Shown piece by piece: positions 35,275 through 42,770 of a stretch of 52,169 nucleotides of DNA (position 1 is the stretch's first letter; every line of letters starts with the position of its first letter). Source of the DNA: Rhodospirillales bacterium (GTDB lineage: Bacteria; Pseudomonadota; Alphaproteobacteria; Acetobacterales; Acetobacteraceae); contig JANYDF010000120.1 in NCBI GenBank assembly GCA_025359905.1, forward strand, positions 1-52,169, read 5' to 3'. Both the position numbers and the translations under genes were made by a program. The notes under the pieces were generated by a model. The model saw nothing but the letters and a program-made list of their open reading frames with translations, was not told where the DNA came from and did no database searches.

Positions 35275-36110
35275 GCCGGGACTGGCTCACGGTGCTGGCC
35301 GAACTGCGCCAGCGCGGCGAGGCGGCGGTGCTGGTGACGCTCATGTCGGTGCGCGGTTCGACGCCGCGCGAAGCCGGGGTGAAAATGGTGGTGTCCCAGG
35401 CGGCGGCGCATGGCACCATCGGCGGCGGCAATCTGGAATTTCAGTCGATCCGCCGGGCGCGCGCTATGCTGGCGGGCGGCGCGCCGGTGGTGGCGGAATT
35501 TCCGCTCGGCCCGTCGCTCGGCCAATGCTGCGGCGGACACGCCAGTGTGCTGTTCGAGCCGGTATTGCCGCCTGCCTGGCAAATTGCAGTGTATGGCGCG
35601 GGCCATGTCGGGCGGGCGCTGGTGGAGCTGCTCGCCACCCTGGATTGCCGGGTGGCATGGATCGACGGGCGCGCGGGAGCGTTCCCGGACCTGCTGGCCG
35701 GCAACATAGCGCCGCACATGGCGTTGCCGCCCGCCGAACTGCCGCCGGGCAGTTATGTTTTGATCCTGACCCACGATCACGCGCTGGATTTCGAGTTGGT
35801 CAGCCAGGCGCTGCCGTTGGCGCAGTTGCCGTTCGTCGGGCTGATCGGCTCGGAAACCAAGCGCGCGCGCTTCGTCTCGCGGCTGGCCAAGTCAGGGATG
35901 CCGCCGGAGGCGATCAAGCGGCTGGTCTGCCCGATCGGGCTGTCCGGCACCGGCGGCAAGGCCCCGGCGGAAATCGCGATTTCGGTGGCGGCCCAGTTGC
36001 TGCAATTGCGCAACTCCGTCAGCATCGCCGTTCCGGCATCGGCGGCTCCCGGATGCGCCGGGTGCGATATCGGCTGTGCGGCGGAAGGGGAATTTGCGCA
36101 TGACGCCTGA
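35271..36110 (+). CDS. xdhC: Xanthine dehydrogenase accessory protein XdhC
   Basis: Binds molybdenum cofactor, protects its sulfurated form and inserts it into XdhB. The 279-residue protein has TLMSVRGSTPREAGVKMVV (conserved XdhC/CoxI opening), HGTIGGGNLEF, LGQCCGGHASVLFEP (cysteines near the cofactor site), a Rossmann-like IAVYGAGHVGRALVEL, LILTHDHALDFEL and FVGLIGSETKRARF. It ends in a small Cys-rich tail (GCAGCDIGC). The coding sequence overlaps guaD by 11 bases. Confidence 0.95.
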   Translation: MSRDWLTVLAELRQRGEAAVLVTLMSVRGSTPREAGVKMVVSQAAAHGTIGGGNLEFQSIRRARAMLAGGAPVVAEFPLGPSLGQCCGGHASVLFEPVLPPAWQIAVYGAGHVGRALVELLATLDCRVAWIDGRAGAFPDLLAGNIAPHMALPPAELPPGSYVLILTHDHALDFELVSQALPLAQLPFVGLIGSETKRARFVSRLAKSGMPPEAIKRLVCPIGLSGTGGKAPAEIAISVAAQLLQLRNSVSIAVPASAAPGCAGCDIGCAAEGEFAHDA

Positions 36111-36570
36111 CGAATTGATGCGCCGCGCCATCTCGCTGTCGCTGGAGCAGATGCAGGCGGGCAGCGGCGGACCATTCGGTGCAGTGATCGCGCGCAACGG
36201 CGAGATTGTCGCCGAGGGCTGGAATCAGGTCACATCGAGCAACGACCCGACCGCGCACGCCGAAGTCGTCGCTATCCGCCGCGCCTGCGCAGCACTCGGG
36301 CGGTTCGATTTGTCGGACTGCGAGATCTACACCAGTTGCGAGCCGTGCCCGATGTGTCTGGGCGCGGTGTACTGGGCCCGCTTGCAGCGCATGCACTACG
36401 GCAACGACCGCAAGGCGGCGGCGGCCATCGGGTTCGACGACGATCTTCTTTACACCGAAGTGCCCAAGCCGATTGCCGAGCGCAGCCTGCCAACGTCGCA
36501 ACTGCTTGGGGACGAAGCGCACGCCGCGTTCGAGGCCTGGGCGGCCAAGCCCGACAAGATTGCCTATTGA
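36100..36570 (+). CDS. guaD: Guanine deaminase (cytidine-deaminase fold)
   Basis: Deaminates guanine to xanthine, feeding XdhAB. The 156-residue product is the small Bacillus GuaD type, not the amidohydrolase type. GGPFGAVIARNGEIVAEGWN, TSNDPTAHAEVVAIRRAC-type zinc motif (HAE) and YTSCEPCPMCLGAVYWAR (PCxxC) are present, and the C-terminal segment ending in DKIAY matches the domain-swapped tail of that enzyme. The ATG at 36100 has GGAAGGGG upstream and overlaps the xdhC end. It is separated from the transporter ATPase gene by one base. Confidence 0.93.
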   Translation: MTPDELMRRAISLSLEQMQAGSGGPFGAVIARNGEIVAEGWNQVTSSNDPTAHAEVVAIRRACAALGRFDLSDCEIYTSCEPCPMCLGAVYWARLQRMHYGNDRKAAAAIGFDDDLLYTEVPKPIAERSLPTSQLLGDEAHAAFEAWAAKPDKIAY

Positions 36571-36571
36571 G

Positions 36572-38110
36572 ATGAACGCCAGCGCCCTGCCGCCCCGGCT
36601 GCGGCTGACCGGCATCGTCAAGCGCTATGCGGCAACGCTGGCCAATGACGGGGTTAGCCTATCCATAGCGCCCGGTGAAATCCATGCGCTGCTCGGCGAG
36701 AACGGCGCGGGCAAGAGCACGCTGGTCAAGATCATCTACGGTGTGGCGCGGCCCGATGCCGGCACGATTGAGTGGGAAGGCAAAGAGATCAACATCCCGG
36801 ACCCGAACGCCGCACGGCGGCTTGGCGTTGGCATGGTGTTCCAGCATTTCTCGCTGTTCGAAAGCCTGACGGTCGCCGAGAACATCGCACTCGGCCTGGG
36901 TGCGACCGAGAGCATCGCGGACCTCACCACACGGATCGCCGCCGTGGCGCGGCGTTACGGACTGGCGGTCGAGCCAGGTCGGCATGTGCATCATCTTTCT
37001 GTCGGCGAGCGGCAGCGGGTGGAAATCGTGCGCTGTCTGCTGCAATCGCCGCGTTTGTTGATCATGGACGAACCCACCTCGGTGCTGACGCCGCAGGAGG
37101 CGGAAGGATTGTTCGACGTGCTGCGGCGCTTGGCGGCCGAAGGGTGCAGCGTGCTGTACATCAGCCACAAGCTCGAAGAAATCAAAGCGCTGTGCGAGCA
37201 CGCGACGGTGCTGCGCGCCGGGCGGGTGGTGGGCGAATGCGACCCGCGCATCGCCAGCGAGCAGCAAATGGCGGAAATGATGATCGGCGGCGCGCTGCCG
37301 GTGGCGCATCGCTCGGCCCCGCTGCACGAAGGCAAGCCGTGCCTGCAAGTGAGCAAGCTGACGCTGGCGAGCGATGAGCCGTTCGGCACCACGTTGCGCG
37401 ATATCTCGCTGCAACTGCGCGACGGGCAAATCCTCGGCATCGCCGGGGTGGCGGGCAACGGCCAGAAGGAATTGCTGGCGGCACTGGCGGGCGAGCGGCG
37501 CGCGCCGCAGGCCGATAGCGTGCTGGTGTGCGGCACCCCGGCTGGGCATCTGGGGCCGACCGCGCGCCGCAGGCTCGGGCTATCGTTCATCCCGGAGGAA
37601 CGGCTGGGGCGCGGCGCGATTGCTGAATTTCCGTTGAGTGAGAACGGCTTGCTAACCGCCTACCCGCACGGCTTCGTGCGCGCCGGGCTGATCCGCTACG
37701 GCGCGGTGAACAAATACGCGGCCGGCATCATCAAGCGGTTCGCCGTCAAAGCCTCCGGCATCGACGCGCGCGGCAGCAGCCTGTCCGGCGGCAACATGCA
37801 GAAATTCATCGTCGGGCGCGAAATCGGCACCAACCCGCGCGTGCTGCTGGCGGCGCACCCGACCTGGGGCGTCGATATCGGTGCGGCCATCGCGATCCGC
37901 CAAGCGCTGATGGACCTCGCGGCGGCGGGCTCCGGCGTGCTGGTGGTCAGCGAGGATTTGGCCGAGTTGTTCGAAATCTCCGACTTTATCGCGGTGCTGT
38001 CCGGTGGACGCCTGTCCGCCCCCAAACCGGCGCGCGAGACCACGGTGGAGGAGGTCGGCTTGTTGATGGGGGGCCGGATGGCGGCGGAAGGAGCGGCCCA
38101 TGCGCTATAG
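36572..38110 (+). CDS. ABC transporter ATPase of BMP-type nucleoside importer
   Basis: A 512-residue protein with two fused ATPase domains, as in the nucleoside-type (YufO/NupO-like) importers. Domain 1 has LLGENGAGKSTLVKIIYG (Walker A), LSVGERQRVEIVRCLL (signature) and LLIMDEPTSVLTPQE (Walker B). Domain 2 has a degenerate Walker A (GIAGVAGNGQKELLAALAG), LSGGNMQKFIVGREI and VLLAAHPTWGVDIG, the normal degenerate form for this family. It starts one base after the guaD stop and overlaps the first permease gene by 11 bases. Predicted to power purine or nucleoside uptake. Confidence 0.93.
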   Translation: MNASALPPRLRLTGIVKRYAATLANDGVSLSIAPGEIHALLGENGAGKSTLVKIIYGVARPDAGTIEWEGKEINIPDPNAARRLGVGMVFQHFSLFESLTVAENIALGLGATESIADLTTRIAAVARRYGLAVEPGRHVHHLSVGERQRVEIVRCLLQSPRLLIMDEPTSVLTPQEAEGLFDVLRRLAAEGCSVLYISHKLEEIKALCEHATVLRAGRVVGECDPRIASEQQMAEMMIGGALPVAHRSAPLHEGKPCLQVSKLTLASDEPFGTTLRDISLQLRDGQILGIAGVAGNGQKELLAALAGERRAPQADSVLVCGTPAGHLGPTARRRLGLSFIPEERLGRGAIAEFPLSENGLLTAYPHGFVRAGLIRYGAVNKYAAGIIKRFAVKASGIDARGSSLSGGNMQKFIVGREIGTNPRVLLAAHPTWGVDIGAAIAIRQALMDLAAAGSGVLVVSEDLAELFEISDFIAVLSGGRLSAPKPARETTVEEVGLLMGGRMAAEGAAHAL

Positions 38111-39188
38111 GCTCGAAGCCCGCGCCCGCCCGGCGCAGGCGATGGTCTGGCTGTCGCCGGTGTTGGCGGCAGCGCTGTCAGTGATTGGCATTTCAGTGCT
38201 GTTCGCGGTGCTGGGCCGCAACCCGGTGCAGGCGCTCGACGTGCTGTTCATTCAGCCGCTGGAGACGCTCGATGGGCTAGCTGAACTGGCGTTGAAGGCC
38301 ACGCCGCTGCTGTTGTGCGCCATCGGCATCGCCATTGGCTGCCGCGCGGAGGTGTGGAACATCGGCGCGGAGGGCCAGTTCACCGTGGGCGCCATCGCCG
38401 GCGGCGGCGTGGCGCTGACCTTCGGCGGCCACGATTACTGGTGGCTGCAACCGGCGATGCTGCTGGCTGGCATCGGCGGCGGCATGGCGTGGGCGGCTAT
38501 CCCGGCGCTGCTGAAAACCAAGTTCAATGCCCACGAAATTCTCACCACGCTGATGCTGACCTACGTCGCCATCCAATTGCTCGGCTACGTTGTGCACGGC
38601 CCGTGGAAAGACCCGGAGGGCTACAGCTTCCCGCAAACCAAGCAGTTCGCCCCGGACGCCATGCTGCCGATGCTGATCGACGAGACGCGTTTGCATATCG
38701 GCGCAATGTTCGCGCTTGCCTCGGTGCCGCTTGCCGCGCTGCTGCTCGGCCGCTCGATGATGGGGTTTCGCATCCGCACCGTGGGGGCCGCCCCAGCGGC
38801 GGCGCGTTATGCCGGGTTTTCGCGCAACACCGTGGTCTGGGTGTGCTTGCTGCTCAGCGGCGGGCTGGCGGGGCTGGCCGGGATTTTCGAGGTGGCGGGG
38901 CCGGATGGGCAACTGACCCCGGTGATCTCGCCCGGCTACGGGTTTGCCGCGATCATCGTGGCGTTCCTCGGGCGGCTCAATCCATTCGGCATCCTGTTTT
39001 CTTCGTTGCTGATGGCGCTGCTGTATCTGGGCGGCGAGGGGTTGCAGGTCTCGATGCAACTGCCCATCGCGGTCACCGGGACCATTCAGGGCATGTTGCT
39101 GTTCTTCCTGCTCGCGGCGGACGTGTTCATCAATTACCGGGTGCGGCGCGTTCCGGCCCGTGCAGCAAGGGCGCTGACCCATGCATGA
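38100..39188 (+). CDS. ABC transporter permease, first (YufP-like)
   Basis: A 362-residue inner-membrane protein of the branched-chain/nucleoside permease family. Hydrophobic segments run through the protein, starting with AMVWLSPVLAAALSVIGISVLF. The diagnostic block GIAIGCRAEVWNIGAEGQFTVG, and a later GFSRNTVVWVCLLLSGGLAGLAG coupling region, are seen. It overlaps the ATPase gene at its 5' end and the second permease at its 3' end by 8 bases. Forms the membrane channel with the next gene. Confidence 0.93.
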   Translation: MRYRLEARARPAQAMVWLSPVLAAALSVIGISVLFAVLGRNPVQALDVLFIQPLETLDGLAELALKATPLLLCAIGIAIGCRAEVWNIGAEGQFTVGAIAGGGVALTFGGHDYWWLQPAMLLAGIGGGMAWAAIPALLKTKFNAHEILTTLMLTYVAIQLLGYVVHGPWKDPEGYSFPQTKQFAPDAMLPMLIDETRLHIGAMFALASVPLAALLLGRSMMGFRIRTVGAAPAAARYAGFSRNTVVWVCLLLSGGLAGLAGIFEVAGPDGQLTPVISPGYGFAAIIVAFLGRLNPFGILFSSLLMALLYLGGEGLQVSMQLPIAVTGTIQGMLLFFLLAADVFINYRVRRVPARAARALTHA

Positions 39189-40110
39189 GCTTGAAATCGC
39201 AGTGGCCATCCTGGTCGCCACGCTGCGCGCCGCAACGCCGCTGGTGCTGGCCGGGTTCGGCGAGTTGATCGCCGAGCGGTCCGGCGTGCTCAACCTCGGC
39301 GTCGAGGGCATGATGCTGATGGGGGCATCGGTCGGATTTATCGGCACGGTTGCCACCGGCAGCCCGATCATTGGCCTGTTGCTGGCCATGCTGGCCGGGG
39401 CGGCACTGGCGATGGTGTTCGGTGTTCTCACGCTGTCGCTGATGGCCAATCAGGTGGCAACCGGCCTCGCGCTGACCATTTTCGGCGTCGGGTTTTCGGC
39501 ACTGGTCGGCGTGAAGTGGATCGGCATACCGCTGGAGGGCATCGCCACCGATATTTGGCCGAGCCTGAGCTCGTCTTCGCCGATCGTGCAGCAATTGATG
39601 CTGCTCGACCCGATTGTGTGGCTGGCGGTGCTGGTGCCGTTCCTGATCCACCGCTTCATCTACCGCACCCGCGCCGGGCTGGTGCTGCGCGCAGTCGGCG
39701 AAAGTCACGACGTGGCGCACGCGCTCGGCTACTCGGTGTTGAAAATCCGCTATCTGGCAGTGGCGTTCGGCGGTGCGATGAGCGGGCTGGCCGGGGCGTA
39801 TCTGTCGCTGGCCTACACGCCGATGTGGAGCGAGAATATGGTGGCCGGGCGCGGCTGGATCGCACTGGCGCTGGTGGTGTTCTCCACCTGGAAGCCCGCA
39901 TGGCTGGCGCTGGGCTCGTTGCTGTTCGGCTTCGTGACCATCGCGCAGTTTCAGGCCGAGGCGCTGGGGCTTGCATTGTCGCCGCATTTGCTCGCCATGC
40001 TGCCGTATCTTGCCACCATCGTGGTGCTGGTGTTGATCTCGCGTGACGCCACCCGCCTGAAGCTCAACGCGCCCGCCGCACTTGGGCGGCCGTTCCATGC
40101 CACTGCCTGA
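39181..40110 (+). CDS. ABC transporter permease, second (YufQ-like)
   Basis: A 309-residue inner-membrane permease. The N-terminal block GELIAERSGVLNLGVEGMMLMGA is the partner signature to the first permease's AEVWNIGAEGQF. Multiple transmembrane segments follow, with VLKIRYLAVAFGGAMSGLAGAYLSL as the ATPase-contact region. It overlaps the first permease gene by 8 bases and lies 20 bases before the binding-protein gene. Confidence 0.93.
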   Translation: MHELEIAVAILVATLRAATPLVLAGFGELIAERSGVLNLGVEGMMLMGASVGFIGTVATGSPIIGLLLAMLAGAALAMVFGVLTLSLMANQVATGLALTIFGVGFSALVGVKWIGIPLEGIATDIWPSLSSSSPIVQQLMLLDPIVWLAVLVPFLIHRFIYRTRAGLVLRAVGESHDVAHALGYSVLKIRYLAVAFGGAMSGLAGAYLSLAYTPMWSENMVAGRGWIALALVVFSTWKPAWLALGSLLFGFVTIAQFQAEALGLALSPHLLAMLPYLATIVVLVLISRDATRLKLNAPAALGRPFHATA

Positions 40111-40130
40111 TTGTTAGGGGATTCAAAGCT

Positions 40131-41216
40131 ATGCTGACGACTCGCCGCACCCTGCTGCAAGCCTCGCTCGCACTACCCGCCGCCGGCCTGCTGCCGCGCG
40201 TGGCCGCCGCCGCCGATCCGTTCAAGGTCGGCTTCATCTATGTCGCCCCGATCGGCGATGCGGGCTGGACCTTCCAGCACGATCTCGGCCGCAAGGCGCT
40301 GGAAGCCTCGCTGGGCGCGGCGGTCAAGACCACCTTCGTCGAAAACGTGCCGGAAGAAGGTGCGGACGCCGAGCGCGTGATCCGCAAGCTGGCCACCGAA
40401 GGCCACAGCCTGATCTACACCACCAGCTTCGGCTTCATGGAACCGACGCTGAAGGTGGCGGCGAAGTTCCCCAAGGTGAAGTTCGCGCATTGCACCGGCT
40501 ACAAGCGCGCCGCCAATGTTTCGACGTACTCGGCCCGCTTCTATGAAGGCCGTTACCTGACCGGCCTGATCGCCGGGCGGATGACCAAGTCCAACGTGAT
40601 CGGCTATGTCGCGGCGTTCCCGATCCCGGAAGTGGTGCAGGGCATCAATGCCGTGCTGCTCGCTGCGCGCACGGTGAACCCGAACGTGACCATCAAGGTG
40701 GTGTTCGTGAGCTCCTGGTTCGATCCGGGCAAGGAGCGCGCCGCTGCTGACACTCTGATCAGCCAGGGAGCCGACGTGATTATGCACCATACCGATTCGT
40801 CGGCGGTGGTGCAGGGCGGCGAAGAAAAGGGCGTGTGGTCGTTCGGCTACGACTCCGACATGCTGCGCTATGGCCCGAAGACCAACCTCACCTCGGTGAC
40901 GATGCACTGGGATGATTACTATATCGACCAGACCAAGGCGGCGATGGCCGGTAGCTGGAAGTCGGACGATACCTGGGGCGGGTTGAAGACCGGCATGGTC
41001 AAGCTCGGTCCGTTGAACGCGGCGGTGCCGGAATCGGTGCGCGCCGAAGTGACGGCGGCAACGGCCAAGATCGAAGCGGGCACGCTGCTGCCGTTCGCCG
41101 GGCCGATCAAGGATCAGGCGGGCGCGGTGAAAGTGGCCGCCGGCAAGTCGCTGAGCGACGGCGAGATTCTCGGCATGAATTGGTTTGCCGAGGGTGTGCA
41201 GGGCAAGCTGGGCTAA
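40131..41216 (+). CDS. BMP-family substrate-binding protein of the purine/nucleoside importer
   Basis: A 361-residue periplasmic binding protein of the BMP/PnrA-like lipoprotein family, here with a cleavable signal (TTRRTLLQASLALPAAGLL, with a twin Arg, possibly Tat-targeted) and no lipobox Cys. KVGFIYVAPIGDAGWTFQHDLG, FVENVPEEGADAERVIRKLA and SFGFMEPTLKVAAKFPKVKF are typical. HCTGYKRAANVSTYSARFYEGRYL-type and GYVAAFPIPEVVQGINAV blocks follow. Family members bind nucleosides; the operon context suggests purines. The next gene follows after a 75-base gap containing a strong hairpin. Confidence 0.93.
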   Translation: MLTTRRTLLQASLALPAAGLLPRVAAAADPFKVGFIYVAPIGDAGWTFQHDLGRKALEASLGAAVKTTFVENVPEEGADAERVIRKLATEGHSLIYTTSFGFMEPTLKVAAKFPKVKFAHCTGYKRAANVSTYSARFYEGRYLTGLIAGRMTKSNVIGYVAAFPIPEVVQGINAVLLAARTVNPNVTIKVVFVSSWFDPGKERAAADTLISQGADVIMHHTDSSAVVQGGEEKGVWSFGYDSDMLRYGPKTNLTSVTMHWDDYYIDQTKAAMAGSWKSDDTWGGLKTGMVKLGPLNAAVPESVRAEVTAATAKIEAGTLLPFAGPIKDQAGAVKVAAGKSLSDGEILGMNWFAEGVQGKLG

Positions 41217-41228
41217 CTTCGGAAGTTG

Positions 41229-41263
41229 CCTCCCCCTCCCGCCGCAGGCGTGGGAGGGGGAGG
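41229..41263. repeat. Strong GC-rich hairpin between importer and deaminase genes
   Basis: A perfect 12-bp inverted repeat, CCTCCCCCTCCC (41229-41240) and GGGAGGGGGAGG (41252-41263), around an 11-base loop that can itself pair (GCC/GGC). No U-run follows on the plus strand, so it is not a classic terminator. In the operon mRNA it could protect the 3' end of the binding-protein message or lower expression of the downstream deaminase; it might also be a dispersed intergenic repeat. Confidence 0.75.
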
Positions 41264-41291
41264 ATTTCCGCTGCGCGAAAGACAACCAACC

Positions 41292-42632
41292 ATGCCTGCA
41301 TTGCTATGGCTGAAAGACCCGCTCGCCATCCTGGCCGAGGGCGCCGAGCGCGGCGTTGTGGTGCAGGACGGCCGCATCGTCGAACTGGTCGCCGCCGGGC
41401 ACGAACCTGCGACGCCGTATACCAAGGTGTTCGACGCGGGCCAGCACGTGGTGATCCCTGGCCTCATCAACACGCACCACCATTTCTATCAAACCCTGAC
41501 CCGGTCCAGCCCGGCGGCGCTGGACCGTGAATTGTTCGGCTGGCTGAAGGCGCTGTACCCAATTTGGGCGCGGCTGACTCCGGCGGCACTGGAAAGTGCC
41601 GCGACCGTGGCGATGGCCGAATTGCTGCTGTCGGGCTGCACGACCACCACCGATCATCATTATGTTTTCCCCGCCGGTCTGGAAAACGCCATCGACATCG
41701 AAGCCGCCGTGGCCCGGCGCCTCGGGCTTCGCGCGGTGTTGACCCGTGGCTCGATGAACCTGTCAGAACGCAATGGCGGCTTGCCGCCCGATTCTGTGGT
41801 GCAGGACGACGACACCATCCTGGCCGATAGCGCCCGGCTGATCGCCGCCCACCATGAAACCGGGCCGGATGCGATGGTGCAGATTGCACTGGCGCCGTGC
41901 TCGCCGTTTTCGGTCACCACGCAATTGATGCGCGACACGGCGGCGCTGGCGGCGCGGCACGGCGTGCGGTTGCACACCCATCTGGCCGAGACCAACGACG
42001 AAACCGCGTTCTGCGAAGCCCGCTTCGGGATGCGCCCGCTGGATTATCTGGAAGACTGCGGCTGGCTGCACGACCGGGTGTGGCTGGCGCACGGCGTGCA
42101 TTTCGCGCCGCCCGAAATTGCCCGCATGGCGAAAGCGGGCGTCAGTGTCACGCATTGCCCGTGTAGCAATCAGATTCTGGCCTCCGGCCATTGCCCGGTG
42201 TGCGACATGGAGGATGCCGGGTTGCGCGTCGGCTTGGGGGTCGATGGCTCGGCGTCCAACAATGCGTCGAACATGATGCAGGAAGTGCGCGCGGCGCTGC
42301 TGTTTCAGCGCCACCATTACGGCGTCGGCCGCGTCAGCCACCGCGACGCGCTGCGCTGGGCCACCGAGGGCTCGGCGGCCTGCGTCGGGCGGCCGGAATT
42401 GGGCCGCATCGGCGTGGGGCAGGCGGCGGATATGGCGTTGTTCCGGCTGGATGAACTGCGTTTCGCCGGGGCGCGCGATCCGTTGGCCGCCATCGTACTG
42501 TCCGGCGCGCATCGTGCCGACCGCGTCATGGTCGCGGGGCGCTGGGTGGTCGAGGATGGGTCGATACCCGGCCTGGACGTCGCTGAACTTATCGCACGGC
42601 AAAACGCCCAATCGTTGCTGCTGCATCGTTAA
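41292..42632 (+). CDS. 8-oxoguanine deaminase
   Basis: Amidohydrolase that turns 8-oxoguanine into urate and ammonia. The 446-residue product follows the order of the characterised Pseudomonas enzyme (PA0142): LWLKDPLAI at the N-terminus, VIPGLINTHHHFYQTLTR (HxH metal site), SGCTTTTDHHYVFPAGLE, TRGSMNLSERNGGLPP, LAPCSPFSVT, LHTHLAETNDE, WLAHGVHF, THCPCSNQILASGHCP and GLGVDGSASNNASNM (catalytic Asp). The ATG at 41292 is chosen because similarity starts there; it has no strong ribosome binding site and lies just after the hairpin, perhaps limiting its translation. Last gene of the purine operon. Confidence 0.93.
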   Translation: MPALLWLKDPLAILAEGAERGVVVQDGRIVELVAAGHEPATPYTKVFDAGQHVVIPGLINTHHHFYQTLTRSSPAALDRELFGWLKALYPIWARLTPAALESAATVAMAELLLSGCTTTTDHHYVFPAGLENAIDIEAAVARRLGLRAVLTRGSMNLSERNGGLPPDSVVQDDDTILADSARLIAAHHETGPDAMVQIALAPCSPFSVTTQLMRDTAALAARHGVRLHTHLAETNDETAFCEARFGMRPLDYLEDCGWLHDRVWLAHGVHFAPPEIARMAKAGVSVTHCPCSNQILASGHCPVCDMEDAGLRVGLGVDGSASNNASNMMQEVRAALLFQRHHYGVGRVSHRDALRWATEGSAACVGRPELGRIGVGQAADMALFRLDELRFAGARDPLAAIVLSGAHRADRVMVAGRWVVEDGSIPGLDVAELIARQNAQSLLLHR

Positions 42633-42770
42633 TGCCGGCGATCGTGCGGCGTTTGCACGAAATGGGAAGTTTTGTTGCTCCCAGCGGGAAGCGGCGGCAG
42701 ACATCTGGCGGCTAAGCTGCATTATTGGCGCGCCACGCATGACGCGCCGCCGCAGCATGAGGCCTGACCG

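Noticed and set aside
41229-41263. Rho-independent terminator for the purine operon
   Set aside because: The stem is strong but no U-run follows, and the next gene belongs functionally to the operon, so I list it as a hairpin of unknown role.
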